Below are positions 1 through 5,620 of a stretch of DNA of 6,265 nt, one piece after another. The translations under genes were made by a program, and so were the position numbers. Origin of the DNA: Globobulimina sp. (Eukaryota > Foraminifera > Rotaliida); assembly GCA_003354225.1 (NCBI GenBank), contig PIVH01000327.1:1-6265 (forward strand). Direction: 5' to 3'. Position 1 is the first letter of the stretch, and every line of letters begins with the position of its first letter. Under the pieces are notes generated by a model. The model was not told where the DNA came from. It did not search any database and saw only the letters and a program-made list of their open reading frames with translations.

Positions 1-49
1 GATTATAATATATAATTACATAATATAATAAATTGTATACATTCTGCAG

Positions 50-1272
50 TTAATATTGAAGTTTGCTTTGTTGCACACAAATATTAACCGCAGTATTTGC
101 ACAACGTAAATCCCAACGCGCATAGCAACAAAATGGATCAGCATTACATATTTGCATTTCACATTCTCGATCCGCTACACATCCACCTCTCCCACTTTGA
201 TGATTTGTACATTCGCAACATTTCGCAGTCTCAATTCCTTTACAAATAGCATCAGATTTCAATGCACAAACAATATCCCATTCCGTCGCACAGCAAAATC
301 TATCCCGACTACAGATCCTGTCTTCACAGCCTTTCTTTCCTGGACATCCGGCAAACTCTGACGGCCGTACACAATCACAACATGGATTCGCAGCCGGTTT
401 CCACCAAAAGTGTCCTGGCACTAAAATTAATTCAATCATTGACAGTACCGATGCAGTGCACAGATGTACATATAAAATAACTTGGAGTTGGTATAGTAGT
501 CGTTATTATTGCCGGTGCCTTGGTTGGAATGGGTGTTGGCATTGGTGATGGAATGATAGTTGGTATTTGTGTTTGTGTTGCTGTGCTTGTGATTGTTGGC
601 TGCAACGATATCGATGGTTCAACAGTACTGCTTATATTAAATGGATAACATACACCGTACGCCAAAGAATCGCAATATCCATCCCATCCAATCTCACAAC
701 AAACAGGGCCATCTGGGTCGACATGGTTACATACATACTCTTTACAGTCATCATCCAATGGATATGCACAACATAACCCTGCCTCTGTTGTGGCGGTTGT
801 TGTCGCAGTTTGTGTGGTTGTTGGTGTTGGGGATCGAGTCGGTATATTGGTTGTTTGTGTTAACGTTGTTGTTGTTGGTTCAAATGTGGTTGCATTACTT
901 GTGAAATTAAAGAGATTATAACATATGCGATACGCAATATTTTTACACTGATCATCCCATTGAGTTTGACAGCAAAACAGATCAAATTCATTACATACAA
1001 CATCTTCGCATTGGGAATTTGGCGGTTCTAAGCAACATAGTCCTGGCGGGAAAGTGGGTGATTGCTGTGATGTTACGGCTGTGTGTTTAAAGGCGTTTTT
1101 GTATCAAATAGTTGTTAATGTATATAGGGTACAAACAGGTGGTGAAAAAAATAAGTGATAGGATGGTGATTGAATAGCGGTTATAATAATCTGTTGTATT
1201 TATCAATGTGTAATTATTCACAATGATAATTAAATTGTGACGTTCGATGGATGTTTAACTAAATTTACTCAT
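50..1272 (-). CDS. Secreted protein with four Cys-Cys/Trp-Asp repeats on Thr/Pro-rich linkers (spliced gene)
   Basis: Seen: the proposed exons are 1272-1260, 1190-1137, 1078-470 and 420-50, giving about 348 residues and ending at a TAA at 50-52. Residues 1-26 look like a signal peptide (hydrophobic ITILSLIFF, then TTSVTS). Four cysteine-rich units follow at about 37-75, 125-166, 239-285 and 293-340. Each has the pattern CC..C..(I/V)C...(F/V)CC...WD..C...A...C. Units 1-2 and 2-3 are separated by Thr/Pro-rich linkers of about 49 and 60-70 residues that carry potential N-glycosylation sites (NFT, NAT, NIS). Known: similar FCC..xWD..C repeats occur in secreted proteins of protists and of bacteria such as planctomycetes and myxobacteria, with no assigned function. 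Inference: an extracellular, disulfide-rich adhesion or wall protein. The open frame 1078-435 and the 420-50 exon are solid. The first two exons rest only on frame and signal-peptide plausibility, because no ATG lies in frame directly upstream. The exact donor of the last intron is ambiguous. Confidence 0.75.
421..469 (-). other. Intron in the Cys-Cys/Trp-Asp gene (49 nt; alternative donors)
   Basis: The repeat-bearing frame upstream hits a TGA at 432-434, while the remaining two repeats continue in another frame from about 420. The acceptor TTAATTTTAG ends at 421. Three donors, at 448 (GTACTG, 28 nt), 469 (GTACAT, 49 nt) and 481 (GTTATT, 61 nt), all rejoin the same frame in phase 1, because their spacings are multiples of three. 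The 49- and 61-nt versions fit the other intron lengths in this window better. The product differs only in the linker just before the sequence PGHFWW. Confidence 0.7.
1079..1136 (-). other. Probable intron at the signal peptide boundary of the Cys-Cys/Trp-Asp gene (58 nt)
   Basis: The repeat frame is closed upstream by a TGA and contains no ATG, so a 5' exon must be joined on. Donor GTTTGT (at 1136) and acceptor CACACAG (ending at 1079) join in phase 1. They link a hydrophobic stretch (ILSLIFFTT) to the mature N-terminus VTSQQSPTFPPGLCC. The length is close to the two best-supported 56-nt introns. A donor 4 nt downstream (GTACCC) gives the wrong phase. Confidence 0.5.
1191..1259 (-). other. 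Tentative first intron of the Cys-Cys/Trp-Asp gene (69 nt)
   Basis: The nearest minus-strand ATG upstream of the signal-peptide exon is at 1272-1270, and its own frame ends after five codons. Donor GTTAAA at 1259 and acceptor ACAACAG ending at 1191 would join MSKF to the hydrophobic exon in phase 1, giving an N-terminus beginning MSKFNYYNRYSITIL. The donor is weak. A start further upstream, or a non-AUG start, cannot be excluded. Confidence 0.3.
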
Positions 1273-1506
1273 TGTGGCAATGCAGAGTAATTGCTGTTTG
1301 TTTAAGGTAATTGCTTGTTTTTTTTCGAATGTATAAGTGTAGCAATGACCAATGTCTATCGATTTTAAACGTTGACTTGATTGTCCTGGTAAAAGGTAGG
1401 ATTGCTTCACTTGGGATAAAAACAGCTTAAAAAAAACCACTCTCTTAACATCATATCAAGGCATCGGCTCTAGCGCTTTTTTTAGACGCATTTAACATGT
1501 CTGAGT
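1273..1506. other. Intergenic region between the SPRY-like gene and the Cys-Cys/Trp-Asp gene
   Basis: This AT-rich spacer of about 230 nt has several homopolymer runs (for example T-runs near 1318-1325 and 1479-1485, and an A-run near 1430-1437). It must hold the 3' end of the SPRY-like transcript and the promoter of the downstream gene. No clear AATAAA on the minus strand, TATA box or RNA gene is recognisable. A minus-strand open frame (1440-1255) starts only at GTG and shows no domain. Confidence 0.4.
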
Positions 1507-2181
1507 TCAACAAATATGTTGAAATGAAATAAACTTCCATCCATCACCGATTGCATTTGAATCTAGCGCAACAGCTGCTGTATATTTTGCGTGTTTAACA
1601 TCAAATGCTTTGCCATAATCAAAATCGTTTATTTTATAACTCAATGTCCGTGAATCCATATCGAGTGTCATTGAAATTACATCATCCTTTGCTATCCAAT
1701 CAGGATCATAAGTAGTGTACGATCGACACCAAGCAACAGGATTCTTTGGATTAGTTAAATTCCCAAATGTTCCAAGGGCATATCCTGTTGATATTGACTC
1801 ATCTTTTGTTGCATCGAAAAGTCTACAAAATGATTCCTCGAACTTTGTGTTGTGAATTCCAATATAACTCTCCAAATCTGAAATGCATTGGAATTTCCAA
1901 ATACTGGTTCCTTGACTAACAACGTTATCTAAATATATATTAATGTAGAGGCTATCCATGTCGTTAATTACGTTCTCCTCAATTAAAATCACAGATCCTG
2001 CAATATTGCTACCGTTAAATGTATCTCTATTCAAATTAAAATAAGTTAAACATATCATTTTAATTCCTTGCGGAATTGTATTTAGAGTATCTTTCATTCC
2101 ATCCGCGATTTCTCTCATAAATCCAAATGCTAAATCAATATTCCTTTGAGGTATTTCTTGCACGTTTTGGAAGGTTGACAT
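1507..2181 (-). CDS. SPRY-like (B30.2-type) domain protein, intronless
   Basis: Seen: 224 residues from the ATG at 2181 to a TGA at 1507-1509. The first ATG in the frame was chosen because the frame further upstream offers only a TTG. The C-terminal half carries the strongest match to the SPRY fold: an IAKDDVISMTLDMDSRTLSY strand pair, then KIND.DYGKAFDV, then KYTAAVAL. This corresponds to the family pattern G-D-x-I-x-x-x-L-D...L-x-(Y/F)-x-x-N-x-x-x-x-G-x-A-F...(P/A)-A-V-x-L. The middle segment SIWKFQCISDLESYIGIHNT resembles the earlier SPRY strands (x-W-x-(F/V)...IGI). Residues 1-55 are a helical-looking leader without a recognisable domain. There is no signal peptide or membrane segment. 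Known: SPRY domains are beta-sandwich protein-interaction modules, often expanded in protist genomes. Inference: a cytosolic binding protein; its partner is unknown. It lies between two secreted-protein genes on the same strand but shares no sequence with them. Confidence 0.85.
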   Translation of the reverse strand: MSTFQNVQEIPQRNIDLAFGFMREIADGMKDTLNTIPQGIKMICLTYFNLNRDTFNGSNIAGSVILIEENVINDMDSLYINIYLDNVVSQGTSIWKFQCISDLESYIGIHNTKFEESFCRLFDATKDESISTGYALGTFGNLTNPKNPVAWCRSYTTYDPDWIAKDDVISMTLDMDSRTLSYKINDFDYGKAFDVKHAKYTAAVALDSNAIGDGWKFISFQHIC

Positions 2182-2197
2182 CTTTGATTTCAAGGTT

Positions 2198-2229
2198 TTT
2201 TCGAAGTGAGCTAGTCACGTTTTCGAAGT
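2198..2229. repeat. Direct repeat of TTTTCGAAGT upstream of the SPRY-like gene
   Basis: The decamer TTTTCGAAGT occurs at 2198-2207 and again at 2220-2229, starting 22 nt apart and about 17 nt upstream of the SPRY-like start codon. Each copy contains the palindrome TTCGAA. The position fits a 5'-UTR or core-promoter element of that gene. No function can be assigned from the sequence. Confidence 0.4.
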
Positions 2230-2308
2230 AGAGAACATTCTGAAAACAATTAAATTTAGCGTAAGATAACACAGTTGATATATACATAAATATCTAAATC
2301 AATATGAA

Positions 2309-2314
2309 TTTATT
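2309..2314 (-). promoter_or_regulatory. AATAAA motif overlapping the stop codon of the PAN-like membrane protein gene
   Basis: On the minus strand the end of the gene reads CTA GAA TAA ATT, so an AATAAA hexamer includes the stop codon. It could act as a poly(A) signal, since only about 128 nt separate this stop from the next start. The match may also be chance in AT-rich DNA. Confidence 0.25.
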
Positions 2315-3692
2315 CTAGAGTTGATGTAGTTTGCACATTATTATTTGAATATAAATCATCATCGGAATCTTTTCGTACATTCGCACCCATATCAACATCC
2401 AATTCACCATGCATATGGCCATGATTTTGTGGAGTTACTGGAGTATCAAAATGACTATGCCCTTCATTCAACGTTGAAGCCTTATTTCCATATGAATATA
2501 ATGCATCGTCTTCATCACTATCCGTATCCAAATCATGTTCAATTTCATATTGAATACTGCTCGCATTTGCAGTTGGAGCAAACGGTAAAATTCGCACTTG
2601 CGGCGTTGGGATCTGACCAACATTCACCATTACAATACTGTTACTATTAATTGTTGATACACTTTGAACCTTTCTCAATTCAAAACTTCGCGTTTCAGGG
2701 ATTTTAATCTCATTTTTATTTTTATAATAATGTTTTTTTGTCGTTTTAACACAGAAAAACAATAAAATACAAAACAAGCACAATAACAGAACAATAATAC
2801 AAACAATTGCATAAAAAATAATATTTTCAGATGTGCCGGCACCGTCTGTTTGTGGTTGGTTATTATTATTTGGTTCGCCATCGATATCGTTTGTTGTCGA
2901 TTCGTCATTGACGCGACCTTCGCGTGTCGGCATTATTGTGGGTTCATTTGTTGTCGGACTTGAAGTTGGATATTTTGTCGGATTTGGAGTTGGTTCATTT
3001 GTGGTTGGGGACGACGTTGGATATTTTGTTGGATTTGAAGTGGGAGATTTTGTGGGATTTGCTGTTGGAGATCGGGTTGGAAATGTGGTTGGACTTAATG
3101 TTGGAAACGATGTCGGATATTTTGTTGGATACTTTGTGGGATTTAATGTGGGAGATTTGGTTGGGAATTTTGTTGGACTTAATGTGGGATCGGATGTTGG
3201 ATTCGTTGTAAACAAATCACAGAATATTTGATATCCAAAGCTTTGTGAGGGTTGTTCTGTATCATACATTGTACAAATAATGTTATTTGGATATACTGGG
3301 TCACCTCCAATCGGCGCGTAATTAAATGCTTTGCAATTCGTATTTGCTGAGCATTTCTCTCTGCATTGTATAATATTGTTTGTGTTCCATCTGTCGTCAC
3401 AATTAGGTTCATCTAAGCCACATCCGTGGATATCGTTATTTGCTGTGACTGTACCTATTTGAACTGATCCACCTGGACATACTAGACAAGAAATATCAAA
3501 ATATAGAGGTTGTGTTGTTGCTGGTTGACAGTTGGTGACATACTGAGAGCTTCGGTTGGGTTTCTTGTTGGAGCTAAATATTATAAAAACGGACACATTT
3601 TTGTAAAAACACGTACAGAAACAATACCCGCAACGCCTGAGCAATATGTACAATATAAAAATAATGGAATTTATAAATATAATAATATGCAT
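2310..3692 (-). CDS. Type I membrane protein: PAN/Apple-like module, PT-repeat stalk, one TM helix, acidic cytoplasmic tail
   Basis: Seen: favoured exons 3692-3617, 3573-3544 and 3481-2310 give 425 residues. Residues 1-18 are strongly hydrophobic (signal peptide or anchor). Residues 36-125 hold an eight-cysteine module (ICPGG...CGL...C...QCREKC...NCKAF...ICTMYD...GYQIFC). Its C-x3-C-x5-C-K-A-F core and C-terminal F-C resemble PAN/Apple domains. Residues about 126-220 are a PT-x-x stalk, 256-280 a single transmembrane helix rich in I, L, F and C, followed by basic KTTKKHYYKNKNEIK. The 145-residue tail is intracellular and contains an acidic run and a repeated DD.LYS motif. Known: PAN/Apple modules bind proteins or carbohydrates outside the cell. 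Inference: a surface receptor or adhesin. The module is paralogous to the one in the lectin gene at 5620-4132, with all eight cysteines conserved. Caveat: the genomic frame 3692-2310 is also open without splicing (460 codons), so the N-terminal splice pattern needs cDNA. The 3481-2310 part is secure. Confidence 0.8.
   Translation of the reverse strand: MHIIIFINSIIFILYILLRRCGYCFCTCFYKNVSVFIIFSSNKKPNRSSQYVTNCQPATTQPLYFDISCLVCPGGSVQIGTVTANNDIHGCGLDEPNCDDRWNTNNIIQCREKCSANTNCKAFNYAPIGGDPVYPNNIICTMYDTEQPSQSFGYQIFCDLFTTNPTSDPTLSPTKFPTKSPTLNPTKYPTKYPTSFPTLSPTTFPTRSPTANPTKSPTSNPTKYPTSSPTTNEPTPNPTKYPTSSPTTNEPTIMPTREGRVNDESTTNDIDGEPNNNNQPQTDGAGTSENIIFYAIVCIIVLLLCLFCILLFFCVKTTKKHYYKNKNEIKIPETRSFELRKVQSVSTINSNSIVMVNVGQIPTPQVRILPFAPTANASSIQYEIEHDLDTDSDEDDALYSYGNKASTLNEGHSHFDTPVTPQNHGHMHGELDVDMGANVRKDSDDDLYSNNNVQTTSTLE
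2340..2510 (-). other. Duplicated DD-x-LYS motif in the cytoplasmic tail
   Basis: The tail contains two similar segments, DDALYSYGNKASTLNE (about residues 360-375 of the spliced protein) and DDDLYSNNNVQTTSTLE (409-425, the extreme C-terminus). They share D-D-x-L-Y-S-x-x-N and a trailing S-T-L-x-(0,1)-E. The acidic residues before the tyrosine and the serine after it would suit a kinase or sorting-adaptor site. That role is an inference. Confidence 0.5.
2748..2822 (-). other. Transmembrane helix of the PAN-like membrane protein
   Basis: Twenty-five residues from IIFYAIVC to LLFFCV contain no charge and are followed immediately by KTTKK. This is a stop-transfer arrangement that places the PT stalk outside and the C-terminal tail inside the cell. 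Confidence 0.85.
2913..3212 (-). repeat. PT-x-x repeat tract (stalk) with an internal 51-nt duplication
   Basis: About 20 consecutive four-residue PT units (LSPT, KFPT, LNPT, KYPT and so on) form an extended, probably O-glycosylated spacer. The block around KYPTSSPTTNEPT occurs twice; its DNA copies start 51 nt apart (GGTTCATTT at 2941 and 2992 on the plus strand) and differ at several positions. On the plus strand the same tract reads as a misleading Val/Gly-rich frame. Confidence 0.85.
3482..3543 (-). other. Probable intron at the PAN-like module boundary (62 nt)
   Basis: Donor GTATGT at 3543 and acceptor TTTCTTGTCTAG ending at 3482 give a phase-1 junction directly before codon TGT of the first module cysteine (TA TGT CCA). 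The lectin gene has an intron ending in the same phase at exactly the same residue (CA TGT CCC). That correspondence is the main support. Confidence 0.65.
3544..3573 (-). other. Candidate 30-nt mini-exon encoding PTRNPTEAL
   Basis: Between acceptor TATTTAG (ending at 3574) and donor GTATGT lie 30 nt that translate, in the frame of the downstream exon, as a PT-type stretch, PTRNPTEAL. Both flanking introns are phase 1, so the exon can be included or skipped without a frameshift. Confidence 0.5.
3574..3616 (-). other. Probable first intron of the PAN-like membrane protein gene (43 nt)
   Basis: Donor GTACGT at 3616 and acceptor TTTTTATAATATTTAG ending at 3574 join the hydrophobic N-terminal exon (ending YCF plus one base) to the mini-exon in phase 1. 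It is the shortest intron proposed here apart from the 28-nt option in the Cys-Cys/Trp-Asp gene. Confidence 0.5.
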
Positions 3693-3942
3693 CTGATGAA
3701 ATCTGATAAGTATGATTGTAGACTCATTTTTGCACTGTACATGTGATGAGCATTATGTGTGATTTGCCGAAACAAAACCAAAAAGCAAACGTTTTTTATA
3801 ATTTTAGATGTATGGATCATATATAATGGAGGCTACAAATGAAGTCGTGAGATTCGGTGAGATTCAATCAGAGTCGAATTGTTTTTATTCAAATTTCAGA
3901 ATCTCGTGTACAGCACAAACATACTCCATTAAATATAAAAAT

Positions 3943-3962
3943 TAGATATATTTTTATATCTA
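3943..3962. repeat. Perfect 8-bp inverted repeat (hairpin)
   Basis: TAGATATA and TATATCTA flank a TTTT loop. The stem is entirely A/T apart from one G-C pair, so stability is low. It lies in the intergenic spacer and may be chance. Confidence 0.4.
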
Positions 3963-4025
3963 TAAATCCATCATTTTTAATTGTAGTTACTGTGCTAACT
4001 AAAAACGGATAAAATAAACCTTTAT

Positions 4026-4082
4026 GTACAGAAACAGATCGAATATAAATATCTGAGTCTGACATTTAGACCGTTTCTGCAC
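4026..4082. repeat. Imperfect inverted repeat downstream of the lectin gene
   Basis: GTACAGAAAC (4026-4035) and GTTTCTGCAC (4073-4082) are complementary at nine of ten positions, with a 37-nt AT-rich spacer. The element sits just beyond the likely 3' end of the lectin transcript. Its role is unknown. Confidence 0.3.
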
Positions 4083-4089
4083 AAAAAGA

Positions 4090-4095
4090 TTTATT
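4090..4095 (-). promoter_or_regulatory. Candidate poly(A) signal of the lectin gene
   Basis: An AATAAA hexamer on the minus strand lies about 37 nt past the stop codon at 4132-4134, a normal distance for a short 3'-UTR. No other candidate is nearer. Confidence 0.4.
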
Positions 4096-4131
4096 ATTTA
4101 AAATGTTTTTAATCTAAGCGCATGATATATA

Positions 4132-5620
4132 TTATTTGCATATAATACCAGATGTAGTGGGCGCAGCAGTGGTTGGTGATTGTGTGGGAGATGGAGTAGG
4201 AATTTGTGTGGGATCTGGCGTCGGTGAAGGCGTAGGAGAGGGCGTAGGCGATGGTGTAGGTGATGCGGTAACGGTATTGACTTTGCAAAATATTTGATAT
4301 CCAAACGTGTCCGTTGGTACTTTGCTATCATACAAAGTACAAACTATATAATCCACATTCAATGTATCGCCTCCTTTCGGTGCAAAATTAAATGCGATGC
4401 AATTTGCATTCGCTATACATTTATCTCTGCATTGTGCAATATCATTTGTGTCGAATCTGGCATTACAATCCGCATCTAAACCACATGAAGGAATATCATT
4501 ATTTGTTTGAATACCACCAACTTGAGTCGATCCAGAGGGACATGCTATTTATGTACACAAATATAGTGATGTTGCATTAAAAAAACATACGTAACATAAC
4601 AAAGTGAAACAGCAGTGAACTGAAATAAAATTTGATCGATAATACCTCCAGTTTTGCCCCAAAATCCACTTAAATGAGATGGTGGGAACTCAACCGCAGT
4701 CATCCAACCTGTATCGACAACGCTTTGCGGTAAAGGCGAAGCTTGGCATTCTTTGGTGGTTCCATCAGAGAATCGAAAGCCTATATAATGCACAAATGCG
4801 CCATGCATTACTCGATATCCATCGATACGCTGTTGAGAGCTCAATGTAAACCCATTGCAATTGGTATCAATATCCGTTTGTTTGCCCAATGCTGCGGAAC
4901 TAGTTTGTGAGTCTGCAGACCACGCAATGATACCCACAGCCTGAAAAGTAGCAGCGTTATATCCCCAATTAGTAATCGCATTGATTCGGCCCTAAAAGAA
5001 GCAACAAAATGTATAATTTTACTGTTTTTCAGCAGATTATTATATACCTGATTGAATATTTCAATAAAATTGCCACCTAAACCAGATCCATACATATCTG
5101 TTGTGGTAATTAAAGAATTCGAGTCACTGAATTGGAATCCAATGGCATCGATAATGTTACCATAACTAAATTTAAATCCGGTTAAATAGGTACCAGATAC
5201 TTTGACATTGCCCGTTGATAATATATCAGTTAATGTTGCTTTATATGTTGCGTCTATGCTACATGTATATGTGTTGCCATTTGTTGCATGGAATGCTATC
5301 ATACGCACAAAACTATTCTCAGAGTAATCAATCGTAAAAGATTCTATGTAATGAGCTGCATTCGTTAAAGTGAACGGTGTGCACTGGGTTTGGATGGACA
5401 ATGCCCCGATTACATCAGAATTGGATTTCGAATCACTTGTCCAAGAAGCAATAATTAGGCCATTATGGAAAGTTTCATAGCCCCAGCTAGTGATTCCGGT
5501 GATTCTTCCTTGATTGAATATTGTTGGTGAATATGTGCCAGTCACTGCACCATACCAAGGTGTTTCAAAGGCAATTGAAATAATTGGCAATAAGACGATG
5601 AAGAGCGGTGTAGAAGCCAT
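4132..5620 (-). CDS. Secreted lectin-like protein: two jacalin-like repeats, PAN/Apple-like module, PT tail
   Basis: Seen: exons 5620-5048, 4991-4601 and 4544-4132 total 1377 nt, 458 residues. The ATG at 5620 was chosen; the frame extends only to a GTG upstream. Residues 1-17 (MASTPLFIVLLPIISIA) are a signal peptide. Two homologous repeats, about 34-168 and 188-318, both start IFNQGRI..IT.WGY, continue GLIIASW or VGIIAWS, and end with a jacalin-type closing strand, YLTGFKFSYGNIIDAIGFQF or HLSGFWGKTGGIIDQILFQF. Residues 322-409 hold the eight-cysteine PAN/Apple-like module. Residues 416-453 are SPTP-type repeats, and the protein ends TSGIICK with no TM helix or GPI signal. Known: jacalin-like domains are beta-prism folds that bind sugars, and similar I-x-x-I-x-F-x-F endings mark the last strand. 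Inference: a soluble extracellular lectin or adhesion protein. The repeats are divergent, so sugar binding is not assured. The start lies about 150 nt from the divergent F-box-like gene. Confidence 0.85.
4150..4263 (-). repeat. SPTP repeat tract at the C-terminus of the lectin-like protein
   Basis: Successive SPTP units grade into DPTQIPTPSPTQSPTT. This is a shorter counterpart of the PT stalk in the paralogous membrane protein. It sits at the C-terminus and is followed by only a few residues. Confidence 0.85.
4545..4600 (-). other. Intron 2 of the lectin-like gene (56 nt)
   Basis: After the second jacalin-like repeat the frame runs into a TAG at the acceptor AAATAG (ending at 4545). Donor GTTATG at 4600 gives phase 1 and joins FTAVSL to SCPSGSTQV, the start of the PAN-like module. 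The more canonical GTATGT 10 nt downstream was rejected because it breaks frame. The module then aligns residue by residue with the paralogue at 3481-2310. Confidence 0.8.
4992..5047 (-). other. Intron 1 of the lectin-like gene (56 nt)
   Basis: Donor CAG|GTATAT at 5047 and acceptor CTTCTTTTAG ending at 4992 join in phase 0. They recreate IFNQ|GRINAITNWGY, the same start seen uninterrupted in the first repeat (IFNQGRITGITSWGY). This is the best-supported intron in the window. Confidence 0.92.

Larger units (their letters stand above)
3693..4089. other. Intergenic region between the lectin gene and the PAN-like membrane protein gene
   Basis: About 400 nt of AT-rich DNA with no convincing coding frame on either strand. 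It should contain the promoter of the membrane protein gene and the 3' end of the lectin gene. Visible structure: the direct repeat GTGAGATTC near 3848-3868, an 8-bp hairpin at 3943-3962, and an imperfect inverted repeat GTACAGAAAC/GTTTCTGCAC at 4026-4035 and 4073-4082. The 11-mer GTACAGAAACA at 4026 recurs at 3613 inside the membrane protein gene. Confidence 0.5.

Noticed and set aside
1255-1440. Minus-strand open frame of 61 codons upstream of the Cys-Cys/Trp-Asp gene
   Set aside because: It begins only at GTG, shows no domain, signal peptide or homology to the neighbouring genes, and its end merely contains the ATG proposed as the downstream start.
1460-1500. A possible tRNA or Pol III gene ending at the T-run after GCGC
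   Set aside because: No B-box-like GGTTCGAATCC sequence, no acceptor-stem pairing and no anticodon arm could be drawn.
2833-3231. Plus-strand Val/Gly-rich open frame with repeated VG units
   Set aside because: It is the exact antisense shadow of the PT-repeat stalk. Its periodicity follows from the repeated PT codons, and it shows no domain.
4150-4168. A further intron at the C-terminus of the lectin-like gene (donor GTATTA, acceptor GCTTAG)
   Set aside because: Splicing it would lead straight to another stop (TSD then TAA) over an intron of only about 35 nt. It adds nothing to the protein, and no TM or GPI segment would be gained.
4545-4590. Donor GTATGT at 4590 for the second lectin intron
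   Set aside because: It is a stronger consensus than GTTATG, but it would leave the PAN-like module out of frame. The donor at 4600 restores the frame and gives the same 56-nt length as the first intron.
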